A stretch of DNA of 64,000 nt from JAEUWI01 sp942492815 (GTDB lineage: Bacteria; Hydrogenedentota; Hydrogenedentia; Hydrogenedentales; JAEUWI01). The stretch is taken from assembly GCA_942492815.1 (NCBI GenBank), contig OW818658.1, positions 2,604,001 to 2,668,000 of the forward strand, given 5' to 3'. Position numbers and translations under genes: made by a program. Positions 17,254-25,924 of this stretch are shown here, one piece after another; position 1 is the stretch's first letter; the number at the start of each line of letters is the position of its first letter. The notes under the pieces were generated by a model. That model was given only the letters and a program-made list of their open reading frames with translations, searched no databases and was not told the origin of the DNA.

Positions 17254-18636
17254 ATGGGCATGGGAAGACTAAGAACGATACTCGCCATTCTAATGGCGGT
17301 GTTTGCTATTTTCGGGGCGATGCCTGATGGGGTCGCGCAGGAAGACGTCGCCAGTACCACGGCGGCCGCGCTCACGCCGGAAGACGTTCAGGCGAATCTG
17401 AACATCGTCTGGACCTGTGTGGCGGCCTTTCTCGTCTTTTTCATGCAGGCCGGATTTGCCATGGTCGAGACGGGTTTCACCCGGGCGAAGAACGTGGTCA
17501 ATATCATCATGAAGAACCTGATGGACTTTTGCATCGGTTCCATTGCCTTCTTCATCGTCGGCTTCGGCGTCATGTTCGGCAGCAACACGACGGGCTGGTT
17601 CGGCATGTCGGACTTCATGCTGGACCTCGCGCCCTATGGCGATACGTTCGACACGCAGTGGCCGTTCACCTTCCTCATTTTCCAGACGGTATTCGCCGCC
17701 ACGGCCGCCACGATCGTGTCGGGTGCCATGGCGGAGCGGACGAAGTTCGTCAGTTACCTGATCTACAGCCTGGTAATCTCGGCCCTCATTTACCCCGTGT
17801 CCGGCAGTTGGGCGTGGAACAGCCTCTACACCTCCGGCACCTCCGGCTGGCTGGAAGGGCTGGGCTTTCTCGACTTCGCCGGTTCCAGCGTGGTGCACTC
17901 GGTGGGTGGCTGGCTGGCGCTGGCCGGGGCCATCGTTGTCGGTCCGCGAATTGGCAAGTACGGGCCCGACGGTAAGGCGCGAGCCATACCCGGGCACAAC
18001 ATGGCCCTCGGCGCACTTGGGGTGTTCATCCTCTGGCTGGGGTGGTTCGGCTTTAACGCCGGGAGCACGACGACGGGCGACGGCTCCATTGGCTACATCG
18101 CCGTGACGACGAATATGGGCGGCGCGGCCGGTGCGCTGGGCGCCATGTTTACGGCTTGGCTGATTTTCAAGAAGCCGGAGGGGTCCATGACACTTAACGG
18201 CGTTCTGGCGGGACTCGTGTCGGTGACCGCCCCTTGCGATTCGGTGAGTCCCCTGGGCGCGATGATAATCGGCTTTATAGGCGGCATTCTGGTCGTCCTA
18301 AGCATTATTTATATAGACCGAATTCTAAAGGTGGACGATCCGGTGGGCGCTATCAGCGTCCACGCCGTCTGCGGCACGTGGGGCACTATGTCTTGCGGCC
18401 TTTTCAATCTGGAATCGGGACTTTTTTATGGCGGCGGCCTCCACCAGTTGGGCGTTCAGGCGTTAGGCGCGGCCGCGATATTTGCGTGGGCTTTTGGCAC
18501 CGGGCTCCTGCTGTTTCTGGCGCTCAAATATACCGTCGGGCTGCGGGTTTCGGCAGACGAGGAAATTGCCGGCCTGGATGTAGGCGAACATGGCATGGAG
18601 GCCTATTCTGGCTTCCAGATCTTTAACAACCAGTAA
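17254..18636 (+). CDS. amtB: Ammonium transporter AmtB
   Basis: 460 aa from the ATG at 17254; ATG 17260 and GTG 17230 are alternatives. A signal peptide (RLRTILAILMAVFAIFGA...VAQ) precedes an Amt domain with about 11 membrane helices. Both pore histidines are present (SSVVHSVGGW and AISVHAVCGTW), together with MVETGFTRAKNVVNIIMKN, FNAGSTTTGDGSI and the conserved VSVTAPCDSVSP. It conducts ammonium/ammonia across the inner membrane. glnK follows 41 nt after, as in most bacteria, so uptake is likely gated by the PII protein. Regulation by nitrogen limitation is suggested by the upstream sigma54 site. Confidence 0.96.
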   Translation: MGMGRLRTILAILMAVFAIFGAMPDGVAQEDVASTTAAALTPEDVQANLNIVWTCVAAFLVFFMQAGFAMVETGFTRAKNVVNIIMKNLMDFCIGSIAFFIVGFGVMFGSNTTGWFGMSDFMLDLAPYGDTFDTQWPFTFLIFQTVFAATAATIVSGAMAERTKFVSYLIYSLVISALIYPVSGSWAWNSLYTSGTSGWLEGLGFLDFAGSSVVHSVGGWLALAGAIVVGPRIGKYGPDGKARAIPGHNMALGALGVFILWLGWFGFNAGSTTTGDGSIGYIAVTTNMGGAAGALGAMFTAWLIFKKPEGSMTLNGVLAGLVSVTAPCDSVSPLGAMIIGFIGGILVVLSIIYIDRILKVDDPVGAISVHAVCGTWGTMSCGLFNLESGLFYGGGLHQLGVQALGAAAIFAWAFGTGLLLFLALKYTVGLRVSADEEIAGLDVGEHGMEAYSGFQIFNNQ

Positions 18637-18677
18637 TCTGCCGCCCGGCAAGGCCCGGGTCAGCAGGAATGGAATCG

Positions 18678-19019
18678 ATGAAACTTATTACCGCGTATAT
18701 ACAACCCGAAAAGCTCAACGCCGTCAAGCAGACCCTCTACGAGGCGGGCGTCACCAAGATGTCCGTGACCAACTCGCTCGGCTGCGGCCAGCAGGGTGGC
18801 TACCACGAATCCTATCGGGGTGTTGATGTGGAGGTGAACCTGCTGAAGAAAATCCGGCTGGAAATTGCGGTGAATGAGGATTTCGTGAAGCCGACGGTGG
18901 ATGCCATTATCCGGGGTTCTAAGACCGGTAAGATCGGGGATGGAAAGATTTTCGTTGTCCCCCTCGAACAGTGCATTCGAATCCGAACCGGTGAAACGGG
19001 CATGGCGGCCATCGGCTGA
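18678..19019 (+). CDS. glnK: PII nitrogen regulatory protein (GlnK/GlnB family) lacking Tyr51
   Basis: 113 aa from the ATG at 18678, placed 8-9 nt after AGGA; the in-frame ATG at 18669 lies too close to that site. Aligns without gaps to classical GlnB. Gln39, Lys58, the B-loop TGKIGDGKIF and the C-loop RIRTGE are kept, so ATP and 2-oxoglutarate binding look possible. The T-loop differs: Arg38 is Gln, Lys40 is Gly and Tyr51, the uridylylation target, is Val (YRGVDVEVN). Control is therefore probably by ligand binding alone, acting on the adjacent AmtB. Confidence 0.93.
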   Translation: MKLITAYIQPEKLNAVKQTLYEAGVTKMSVTNSLGCGQQGGYHESYRGVDVEVNLLKKIRLEIAVNEDFVKPTVDAIIRGSKTGKIGDGKIFVVPLEQCIRIRTGETGMAAIG

Positions 19020-19106
19020 TTCACATGCGCTAACTTCCAGGGCCTTCGCGTCCTGTACAGTTGAAACGGCTCTCCAAGGAGGCACCTCCCAAGTGCCTCC
19101 CCCATT

Positions 19107-19159
19107 GCCCAGGGGTGGCGTTCCGTAAGGAGCGCCACCTCTCTGGGCATTTGTTTTTT
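19107..19159 (+). terminator. Rho-independent terminator after glnK
   Basis: GCCCAG-GGGTGGCG pairs with CGCCACC-TCT-CTGGGC to give a long GC-rich stem, and ATTTGTTTTTT follows. A shorter hairpin GGCACCT...AGTGCC (19081-19097) precedes it. Confidence 0.85.
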
Positions 19160-19288
19160 CGGTAATTCCCCGGTGACGCGTGCAAGGACTCGTCGTCTTG
19201 AATGGTGAAATCGCGCGCAGTAAGGCTGACCCCGGAAACTACACAAGCCCCCCCCAGAACACCTCTGAAAGGGTTCGTCGCCAGGGAA

Positions 19289-20611
19289 CTATGAATTGGT
19301 GTCCCGGGGCGTCTTCGGGCCCCATCCCCGTTGCCAGACGACCAGGCCCAAGCCCAGAGTCAGGATTGCGGCGGCTACGTTCATGGAGAGGCCCTGGGCA
19401 AAGGCCGCGAGGGAGAGACAACTCACGAGCCCGAGGGCGGGAACGGCCCGCGGCACCTGGAATCCTTTATAGCCGGGCTCCCTGCCCTTCACCACGAGCA
19501 GCCCCACATGAACCGAGGCGAAGACCAGAAGCAACAGCGTGCTGGTGGTTCCGGCGAGTTCCTGCACGGTGCCCGTGATGGCCAGCACCATGCCCCCCGA
19601 GAGCACGAGGGCGAGGGCCACGTGGGGCGTGCGCCGCGTGGGATGGAGCGCACTGAGGGGCCGGGGCAGCAGCCCTTCGCGGGAAAGGCCATAGAGCAGG
19701 CGCGAGCCCATCACGCAATTGATCAGGGCGGTGTCGGCCACGGCGAACAGGGCAATTACCGTGAATACGATCGGCGGTACGGAAGGGGCGGCTACGCGCA
19801 CCAGATCGAGCAGGGGCGCTTTGGACGCCGCCAGGGCGGCGGGCGCGAGCACGGCCGTGGCCACCCACGCCACGAGAATATAGATGAGGCCCGTGAAACA
19901 GACCGCAACCAGAATCGCGAGCGGTAGATTGCGTCGCGGTTCTTTCACTTCCTCCGCGACGTTCACCAGATCCTCGAATCCGATGAAGGCATAGAAGGCC
20001 AGGGCGGCACCCGTGGCGATGCCGAACCAGGAGAAGGCCCGCTCCCCTGCTTCCACGGTCATGGCTCCGGTTTCGACCGGTGTATTTCCGCCGAAATACC
20101 AGGCCAGGCCAGTAACAATCACGATGAGCAGCCCCGCTACCGTGGCCGTGGTGCACAGGATGGTTACCGTTGACGACTCGCGGATGCCCCAGAAAGCCAC
20201 GAAGCCGGTCACGCCGAGAAAGAGGGCGATGACGAGGGGCTCGGGCAGAACAGGAAGCATAGCGCAGAGATAGCCGGCGAAGGCGCGGCTGCCCGTGGCC
20301 ATGGAGACCGTTCCCGAGCAGAGGACGAGCCAGCCAATCAGCAGGGGTGCCGCCGGACGCCGTGTGGCCCGGGAGACGAAGTAGGCCGCCCCGCCACTGT
20401 GGGGGTGTCGCCCGCTGAATTCCGCGTAGGCGCATGCGGTCAGGGCGGCCACCACCATGGAAACGGCGAAGGCCAACCAGGCCTGCTCGCCTGCAATGCC
20501 AGCGACTTTGCCCGTCAGAGCGTAAATGCCCGCACCGAGAATGTCGCCGACGCCATAGATGATGAGTGCGACGGGGCCGAGGGTCCGTTTAAGGGTGATA
20601 CTGCTGCTCAT
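19289..20611 (-). CDS. APC-family amino acid permease
   Basis: 440 aa, ATG at 20611 with AGGAGG six bases upstream. About 12 hydrophobic segments. The first contains the superfamily motif GVGDILGAGIYALTGKVAG, and EFSGRHPHSGGAAYFVSRA and GFEDLVNVAEEVKEPRRNLP are typical APC segments. Inner-membrane secondary transporter, probably for an amino acid; the substrate cannot be told. It is divergent from the IMP cyclohydrolase gene across 223 bp that contains imperfect ATCGGACAG-type 9-mers. Confidence 0.9.
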   Translation of the reverse strand: MSSSITLKRTLGPVALIIYGVGDILGAGIYALTGKVAGIAGEQAWLAFAVSMVVAALTACAYAEFSGRHPHSGGAAYFVSRATRRPAAPLLIGWLVLCSGTVSMATGSRAFAGYLCAMLPVLPEPLVIALFLGVTGFVAFWGIRESSTVTILCTTATVAGLLIVIVTGLAWYFGGNTPVETGAMTVEAGERAFSWFGIATGAALAFYAFIGFEDLVNVAEEVKEPRRNLPLAILVAVCFTGLIYILVAWVATAVLAPAALAASKAPLLDLVRVAAPSVPPIVFTVIALFAVADTALINCVMGSRLLYGLSREGLLPRPLSALHPTRRTPHVALALVLSGGMVLAITGTVQELAGTTSTLLLLVFASVHVGLLVVKGREPGYKGFQVPRAVPALGLVSCLSLAAFAQGLSMNVAAAILTLGLGLVVWQRGWGPKTPRDTNS

Positions 20612-20759
20612 GGTGCCTCCTTACTGCAGGGGGGTATGAAAGCACATTGCAGGGGAATGGGGCAATGTCGGGCGAGGATAATCGGACAGATCGGACGGTT
20701 CAGACTGATCGGAGGATTAGGCAGCCGGTCGCCGCTTCCTTTTCGCTGTCCACCGTCAA

Positions 20760-20789
20760 TTGTCCCTTCAGCCTTCAATTCGCTATACT
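20760..20789 (+). promoter_or_regulatory. Candidate promoter of the IMP cyclohydrolase gene
   Basis: TTGTCC, 18-bp spacer, TATACT; the start codon lies 46 nt downstream. Confidence 0.4.
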
Positions 20790-20834
20790 ATGGGCTCAAT
20801 CCCCCACCTTTCCCGCGAAGAGGAGTCGTTTTTC

Positions 20835-21482
20835 ATGTATATAGGCCGTATTGTCAGCGTGGTCCAGACGCCCGAAGGCAAGCTGGGCGCGGTGTATCGC
20901 GTTTCCAGCCGTTCCTTCCCCAACCGCACGGCGGTTCCCGGCGCGAACAAGGTCTCCATCGTGCCGAAGGCGGGTTTCGAGGAGGACATCCACAAGAATC
21001 CCTACATTGCCTACAACTGCGTGCGCGTGGTGTGCGATGGGCGCGTGGCGGTGGTGACGAATGGATCCCAGACCGACCCCATCGCCGAGAAGATCGCCCA
21101 GGGCCTGCCGGTGCGCGATGCGCTGGCGCTGACCAGCCTGGCGCTGGACTTCGAGAAAGATGACTACAACACGCCCCGCATCAGTGCGGTGGCCGACGCG
21201 CGCGATGGTTCCGCCTGGCTCGCCGTGGTACGTCACGATGGCATCGAAGTTCGGAAGATGCCCTTGGAAGCGGGCAAGTTCTTCTACGTTTCGACCTACG
21301 AAGAGAATTCGATTTCGTTGACGCAGTCCGGCGTTTACGACGCGACCAACACGGAAGAGGCCTGTGCCTTTATTCTGGGCAAGGGCGTCTTCGCGGAACG
21401 GACGAATCCTGTGACGGCCGTGGCGGCGCTGGACAACGGCGCGGGCTTTGATTTGCTGGCCACGGACGCGCCGCAGACCTGA
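20835..21482 (+). CDS. PurO-type IMP cyclohydrolase (PF07826 family)
   Basis: 215 aa from the ATG at 20835 (MYIGRIVSVV), preceded by AAGAGGAG. The segments YRVSSRSFPNRTA, KNPYIAYNCVR and GSQTDPIAEKI match the IMP cyclohydrolase-like family first defined in archaea (PurO) and also present in some bacteria, which closes the IMP ring from FAICAR in place of the cyclohydrolase part of PurH. The next gene is purB, which supports a purine role. Whether the genome also has a standard PurH cannot be seen here. Confidence 0.82.
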   Translation: MYIGRIVSVVQTPEGKLGAVYRVSSRSFPNRTAVPGANKVSIVPKAGFEEDIHKNPYIAYNCVRVVCDGRVAVVTNGSQTDPIAEKIAQGLPVRDALALTSLALDFEKDDYNTPRISAVADARDGSAWLAVVRHDGIEVRKMPLEAGKFFYVSTYEENSISLTQSGVYDATNTEEACAFILGKGVFAERTNPVTAVAALDNGAGFDLLATDAPQT

Positions 21483-21501
21483 GGTAGCCGACCCCGGGTT
21501 A

Positions 21502-21609
21502 CAGGGACAACAGCGACGACAGGGACGGCAAGAACATAACCAGGCTTTGCCCCAGTTGACGCATCGGCGTCCCTCATTTCTGCTGTCGCTGGTGTCCCTG
21601 ATGTCCCTG
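21502..21609. repeat. Inverted repeat with 9-bp tandem arms (GGGACAACA type)
   Basis: Left arm 21502-21526 is a run of 9-mers such as CAGGGACAA, CAGCGACGA, CAGGGACGG; the right arm 21581-21609 is the approximate complement (GTCGCTGGT GTCCCTGAT GTCCCTG), about 23 of 29 positions matching. A second copy of the same family lies at 59117-59201. Confidence 0.75.
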
Positions 21610-21655
21610 CAACGACGCGACACGACTCTCTTTTTGATTAACTGAGGTAATTCCT

Positions 21656-23086
21656 ATGAACGACGTATACACATCCCCCCTGGTGGAACGCTTTGCCACG
21701 CGCGAGATGGCGCAGATCTGGAGCGCCCAGAAGAAATTCTCCACGTGGCGGCGCTGCTGGCTGGCACTGGCGGAGGCGGAGCAGGCGCTGGGTCTCGACA
21801 TCACCGACGAGCAGATCGCGGAGCTTCGGGAGCATCTGGAAGACATTGACTTCGCGAAGGCGGAAGCTTACGAGCGCCAGACGCGCCACGACGTGATGGC
21901 CCACATCCACGCGCTGGGCGAGATCGCGCCGAAGGCGAAGCCCATCATCCACCTCGGCGCAACGAGCTGCTTCGTGGGCGACAACACGGACCTGATCCAG
22001 ATCCGTGAATCGCTGGAGATCATCCTCGCGAAGGCCGTGGCCGTATTGGCGCGCTTGAAAGACTTTGCGCTGAAGTGGAAGGACCTCCCCACGCTCGGCT
22101 TTACCCACTACCAGCCCGCGCAAGTGGTGACCGTGGGCAAGCGCGCCTGCCTGTGGGCGCAAGACCTCGCGATGGACGTGGAAGACCTGGAAGATATTCT
22201 GGCGCGGCTTCGCTGTCGGGGCGTGAAGGGCACGACGGGCACCCAGGCCTCGTTTATGGCGCTCTTCGACGGCGATTCCGACAAGGTGCGTCAGCTCGAT
22301 CAGCTCGTCGCGGAGAAACTTGGCTTCAAGAGCTCCTACGGCGTGACGGGCCAGACCTATCCCCGCAAGGTGGACACGCTCGTGCTGCGCGTGCTCGCGG
22401 GCATCGGCGAGAGTACCCACAAATTCGCGACCGACCTGCGCCTGCTTCAGAATCTCAAAGAAATCGAAGAGCCCTTCGAGTCCACCCAGGTGGGCAGTTC
22501 GGCCATGGCCTACAAGCGCAATCCCATGCGCTGCGAGCGGGCCTGCGCCCTCTCCCGTTTCCTTATGGTCCAGCCGCTTCACAGCGAGTTCACCACGGCG
22601 ACGCAATGGTTCGAGCGCACGCTGGACGATTCCGCGATCCGTCGTCTGAGCCTGCCCGAGTCCTTCCTCGCGGCGGACGGCGTGCTCAACCTCTACCTCA
22701 ACGTGATGGAGAATCCAGCGGTCTACCCGAAGGTCATCGAGAAGCACCTCTGGGCCGAGTTGCCCTTCATGGCCACGGAAAACATTATCATGGCCGGTGT
22801 GAAGCGCGGCGGCGATCGCCAGGAGCTGCACGAGGTCATCCGCACCCACAGCCACAAAGCCGGCGCGGTTGTGAAGGAAGAGGGCAAGGACAACGACTTG
22901 CTCGAACGCCTCGCGGGTGATCCGGCCATAGGCATGACTTTGGAAGAGATCCACGCGAGCATCGATCTCGTGGAATTCGTCGGTCGCGCGCCCATGCAGG
23001 TCGTGGAATTCATCGAAGGCGAGATTGACCCCATCCTGGAGCGCAACAAGGACCGAGCGGGCGTTTCGTCCGACGTGCGGGTCTGA
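21656..23086 (+). CDS. purB: Adenylosuccinate lyase
   Basis: 476 aa, ATG at 21656 with GAGGTAA upstream. Fumarase/aspartase superfamily; it acts twice in purine synthesis, on SAICAR and adenylosuccinate. Conserved segments: HDVMAHIHAL, HLGATSCFVGDNTDL, TLGFTHYQPAQVVTVGKRA, KGTTGTQASF and the signature SSAMAYKRNPMRCER. Its length and HYQPAQ-TVGKR pattern are like the longer PurB clade that includes animal enzymes. It is followed closely by the lipid kinase gene, whose GTG is 8 nt after the stop. Confidence 0.95.
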   Translation: MNDVYTSPLVERFATREMAQIWSAQKKFSTWRRCWLALAEAEQALGLDITDEQIAELREHLEDIDFAKAEAYERQTRHDVMAHIHALGEIAPKAKPIIHLGATSCFVGDNTDLIQIRESLEIILAKAVAVLARLKDFALKWKDLPTLGFTHYQPAQVVTVGKRACLWAQDLAMDVEDLEDILARLRCRGVKGTTGTQASFMALFDGDSDKVRQLDQLVAEKLGFKSSYGVTGQTYPRKVDTLVLRVLAGIGESTHKFATDLRLLQNLKEIEEPFESTQVGSSAMAYKRNPMRCERACALSRFLMVQPLHSEFTTATQWFERTLDDSAIRRLSLPESFLAADGVLNLYLNVMENPAVYPKVIEKHLWAELPFMATENIIMAGVKRGGDRQELHEVIRTHSHKAGAVVKEEGKDNDLLERLAGDPAIGMTLEEIHASIDLVEFVGRAPMQVVEFIEGEIDPILERNKDRAGVSSDVRV

Positions 23087-23093
23087 GGCTCCG

Positions 23094-24029
23094 GTGAAGA
23101 CGGCGGCCATCGTCAACCCGCGGGCGGGCCAGTGGCGCTGCGAGCGGCGCTGGCAGGCGCAGCAGGCGGCCCTGCGCGATGTGGTCGGTCCAATGAAGTA
23201 TTGTCCCACGGAGGGACCTGGTCATGGCGCCGAAATGGCCCGGTCCCTCCTCCGGGAGGGCTACGACCACATCATCTCGGCGGGCGGCGATGGCACGCAC
23301 TTTGAAGTGGTCAATGGTTGGTTCGAGGGCGGCGCAGCCATCAATCCCGAGGCGCGCCTGACCGTATTGCCCATGGGGACAGGATCCGATCTCGCCAAAG
23401 TGCTGGGCATCGCGCCGGGGCTACGGGGTGTCGCGTCCATCAAAGATGCCGAGGTCTTGCGGGCCGACGTGGGGTGCATCACCTGTCCCGCGACCCACGG
23501 AGGCGAGACGCGCACCGTCTATTTCCTCAACATCGCTCATATCGGCATCGGTGCCTCCGCCTGCCGCTTTGTGAACGAGCACAGCAAGGCCCCGGGGGGA
23601 TTTCTATCCTATCTGCGAGCCATCCTCGTGACGCTGACCCGCTACCGCCCTAAAGACATGAAGATCCAGATCGGAGATACGCTCCGGATTGAGGGGCCCA
23701 CCCTCGATTTCGCCATTGCCAAGGGCTGCTATGACGCAGGCGGCCTGCTGCTCGCGCCCCATGCCCGCCTCGACAACGGACTATTCGACTGCTTCCACGT
23801 GGGGCCCATCGGGTTCCTGGACGCCCTGCGCACCCTCCCCAAGCTCTATACGGGACGGCTCAGTGAACGGCGCGACGTGGTGAAGTATGTCCGTAGTGAC
23901 CGGATTGAGATCCGCTCCGACGAGGCGGTGGAAGTAGAAGTCGATGGGGAATTCGTGGGCTATCTGCCCGCGACGGTAACGCTGCTTCCCGGCGCGATCC
24001 GGTTGACCCGTTCGCGCCGGGAAGGTTGA
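23094..24029 (+). CDS. Diacylglycerol kinase/YegS-like lipid kinase
   Basis: 311 aa from a GTG at 23094, which follows a GAGG site placed in the purB stop region; the longer frame upstream overlaps purB out of phase. N-terminal VKTAAIVNPRAG and the nucleotide-binding ISAGGDGTHFEVVNG (about residues 60-74), then LPMGTGSDLAK and a C-terminal beta-rich lobe with VEVDGEF, as in the DAGK catalytic family. It phosphorylates a lipid such as diacylglycerol or a sphingoid base at the inner membrane; substrate unknown. Probably co-transcribed with purB without functional link. Confidence 0.88.
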   Translation: MKTAAIVNPRAGQWRCERRWQAQQAALRDVVGPMKYCPTEGPGHGAEMARSLLREGYDHIISAGGDGTHFEVVNGWFEGGAAINPEARLTVLPMGTGSDLAKVLGIAPGLRGVASIKDAEVLRADVGCITCPATHGGETRTVYFLNIAHIGIGASACRFVNEHSKAPGGFLSYLRAILVTLTRYRPKDMKIQIGDTLRIEGPTLDFAIAKGCYDAGGLLLAPHARLDNGLFDCFHVGPIGFLDALRTLPKLYTGRLSERRDVVKYVRSDRIEIRSDEAVEVEVDGEFVGYLPATVTLLPGAIRLTRSRREG

Positions 24030-24064
24030 GGCTGCCACCAAGCTCTTGTGTGCCCCTGAATGTT

Positions 24065-25570
24065 CTAGAATTTCACCTGCACGTCAACATGCACGTAGTC
24101 CGCGTCTTCCCCATCGGTACCGCCGACGAATTCGAGGCCGTTGCGGGCGAAGAACTGGCCCTCTTCCAGGCCGTCGCCGGTGAAAAGGTGTTCCCACGCC
24201 AGCGCGATGGAGAAGTCGGCGCTGTACTGGTACTTGGCCATGAGGAAAGTGGTCCAGCCCAGGTCGTCGTCATTGGCTCGGGTCCAGGCGGCAAAGGCCG
24301 GCCAGACGGGGGTATCGAAGGTTTCGTCGATTTCAAAATGGGCCACGCGGAACAGTAACGAGATCTTCTCGGTAGGTTTGGCGCCGATGCCCGCGCGGAG
24401 CTGCCAGAAGTTGGTCAACTCCTGACCTATGCCGAGGTTCAAGCTGTAAGGCGCCCCCATGAAGAGGGTGTTGAAAGAGACGCTGGCCCGACCTTCGCCG
24501 GGGAAGAGCCAATCGCGATAGCGGAAATCCCGATTGTCCTCGCCTTCAAAGAGGGCGCCGCCGACGAAGATGCGCGGCTGCCAGTTGACGTCCAAGGTGT
24601 AGCCCACTTCCAGATCCGTGCCGAGGTTATCGTGTTCGGCTTCGGTATCGCCGTAGACCACGGGGGCAAACAGCGCGCCCACGTTGTCCGCATCGCCGAA
24701 CTGATAGGCCAATTCCCAGTCATAGTCAAAGGCGCCATAGGCACCGAATACCCGGGTTCCGATCGTGTGGAGGTAGCTCGGCTCGTAGTCATCGTGGCCA
24801 AACCACGACTCCACCCACTCCCCGGCTGCGTTGAGGGTGGTGTCGTTGGCTTCGACGCCATCCCGCACCAGCATCCAGTAGGCCGACAGCTTCACCTGCT
24901 CCAGGCCCTTGTAGGTGCCGTAGACGCCGTAGAAATCGGCGTCCTCGTCGCCCGCGAGGGTCTCGGAGAGTTTCATGGCCCAAGCGTCCACGTCGAAGCT
25001 CTCATTGGCATAGGTAAGGCGCGCGCCGTCAAAACTCCGGCCGATAATGGCGGTGGTGATGTCGTCAACCAGCCAGCCCTTGCCGAGCTTCATCTCCTGG
25101 CGGCCCAGGCGCAACCGCACCGGATAGCCGAAGGTATTGCGCGTTTCGATATACGACTGGTACAGGGAGACCGAACCGGCACCGCCGCCCGCGTTGTCGA
25201 CGCCGGTAATGTAGTTGCTGCGGAAATCCGTACCCCAGATGTCGAAACTTTCAAACTCGATGACCGTACTCACATCATCGGTAAAGTCAGCCTTCACCTG
25301 AACGCGCGTCCGCTGCTCCACGTACGCGAGATCGTGCCCCGCGTCGTCGAAGTCGAAGCGGCTGCTTAGTCCGAAGGGCCCCAGGGGGCGATTGGCAAAA
25401 TTGAACCCCGCATACCGAGGGGTCGCGGGGCCGTTGACGGCGTTGCTGTAGTTGTCGTTCCAGAAGCGACCTCGGATACGGACCTCGCCCCCGACCTCCA
25501 CCGATTGCAACTCGGCTCCGGCCTGGCCGACCAGCAAGAGAATGAATACCGTGCTCCAGATAGATTTCAT
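24065..25570 (-). CDS. Outer-membrane beta-barrel protein, alginate-export-like
   Basis: 501 aa from the ATG at 25570, with GGGAGAAG upstream. A clear signal peptide (MKSIWSTVFILLLVGQAGAE) precedes a chain of alternating polar/aromatic beta strands. The segment EVRIRGRFWNDNY, the repeated RxQVKADFTDDVSTVIEF pattern, LRLGRQEMKLGKGWLV and FDGARLTY match alginate-export/porin-like barrels. The C terminus ends in a phenylalanine (HVDVQVKF), the usual BAM recognition end. Likely a passive channel in the outer membrane; the substrate is unknown and need not be alginate. Confidence 0.82.
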   Translation of the reverse strand: MKSIWSTVFILLLVGQAGAELQSVEVGGEVRIRGRFWNDNYSNAVNGPATPRYAGFNFANRPLGPFGLSSRFDFDDAGHDLAYVEQRTRVQVKADFTDDVSTVIEFESFDIWGTDFRSNYITGVDNAGGGAGSVSLYQSYIETRNTFGYPVRLRLGRQEMKLGKGWLVDDITTAIIGRSFDGARLTYANESFDVDAWAMKLSETLAGDEDADFYGVYGTYKGLEQVKLSAYWMLVRDGVEANDTTLNAAGEWVESWFGHDDYEPSYLHTIGTRVFGAYGAFDYDWELAYQFGDADNVGALFAPVVYGDTEAEHDNLGTDLEVGYTLDVNWQPRIFVGGALFEGEDNRDFRYRDWLFPGEGRASVSFNTLFMGAPYSLNLGIGQELTNFWQLRAGIGAKPTEKISLLFRVAHFEIDETFDTPVWPAFAAWTRANDDDLGWTTFLMAKYQYSADFSIALAWEHLFTGDGLEEGQFFARNGLEFVGGTDGEDADYVHVDVQVKF

Positions 25571-25643
25571 GATTGGGTCTTCTCCCTTTGGGTTCTGGTT
25601 TCGCGTACGGCATGCTTCCCGATTAAACATGCATTTTCAATAA

Positions 25644-25672
25644 ATTATATTCCTGCGCGCCTATTGAATCAA
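25644..25672 (-). promoter_or_regulatory. Sigma70 promoter of the outer-membrane barrel gene
   Basis: On the minus strand TTGATT, 17-bp spacer, TATAAT, giving a leader of about 67 nt. Confidence 0.6.
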
Positions 25673-25708
25673 TCGAATAATTTTGTCTTATTTTCTGGCA
25701 AATATACA

Positions 25709-25738
25709 TTGACAAAAATGCGGGATCAGAAAGAAAAT
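25709..25738 (+). promoter_or_regulatory. Candidate promoter of the coiled-coil gene
   Basis: Perfect TTGACA with an 18-bp spacer to a poor -10 (GAAAAT). Leader about 180 nt to the ATG at 25925. Confidence 0.3.
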
Positions 25739-25924
25739 GAGGGGTCTGGACTCTCTAAGTGTCTGGCGCGCCAAGGAGATATCTAAAGTTCTCCGCGTCC
25801 ACGCCGATACTCTGTGATACGTAATGAGGCGCCTGGTTGGTACCTTTGCATCGGGGCATACGGCAAAGGCATTACTTGGGAAGGCGAGAACGATGTTCTT
25901 TTGCGGGAACAGAGGAAGAAGACC

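Larger units (their letters stand above)
25571..25924. other. AT-rich divergent promoter region
   Basis: 354 bp between the barrel gene and the coiled-coil gene, distinctly richer in A and T than its surroundings. It holds a strong minus-strand promoter (25644-25672) and a weaker plus-strand one (25709-25738). No gene seen. Confidence 0.6.

Noticed and set aside
16853..17272. Open frame of 139 codons upstream of amtB
   Set aside because: It covers the sigma54 promoter and overlaps amtB out of phase; composition does not look coding.
20612..20834. ATCGGACAG-like 9-mers as a further member of the tandem-arm hairpin family
   Set aside because: Only two good units and no complementary arm nearby, so not listed as an element.
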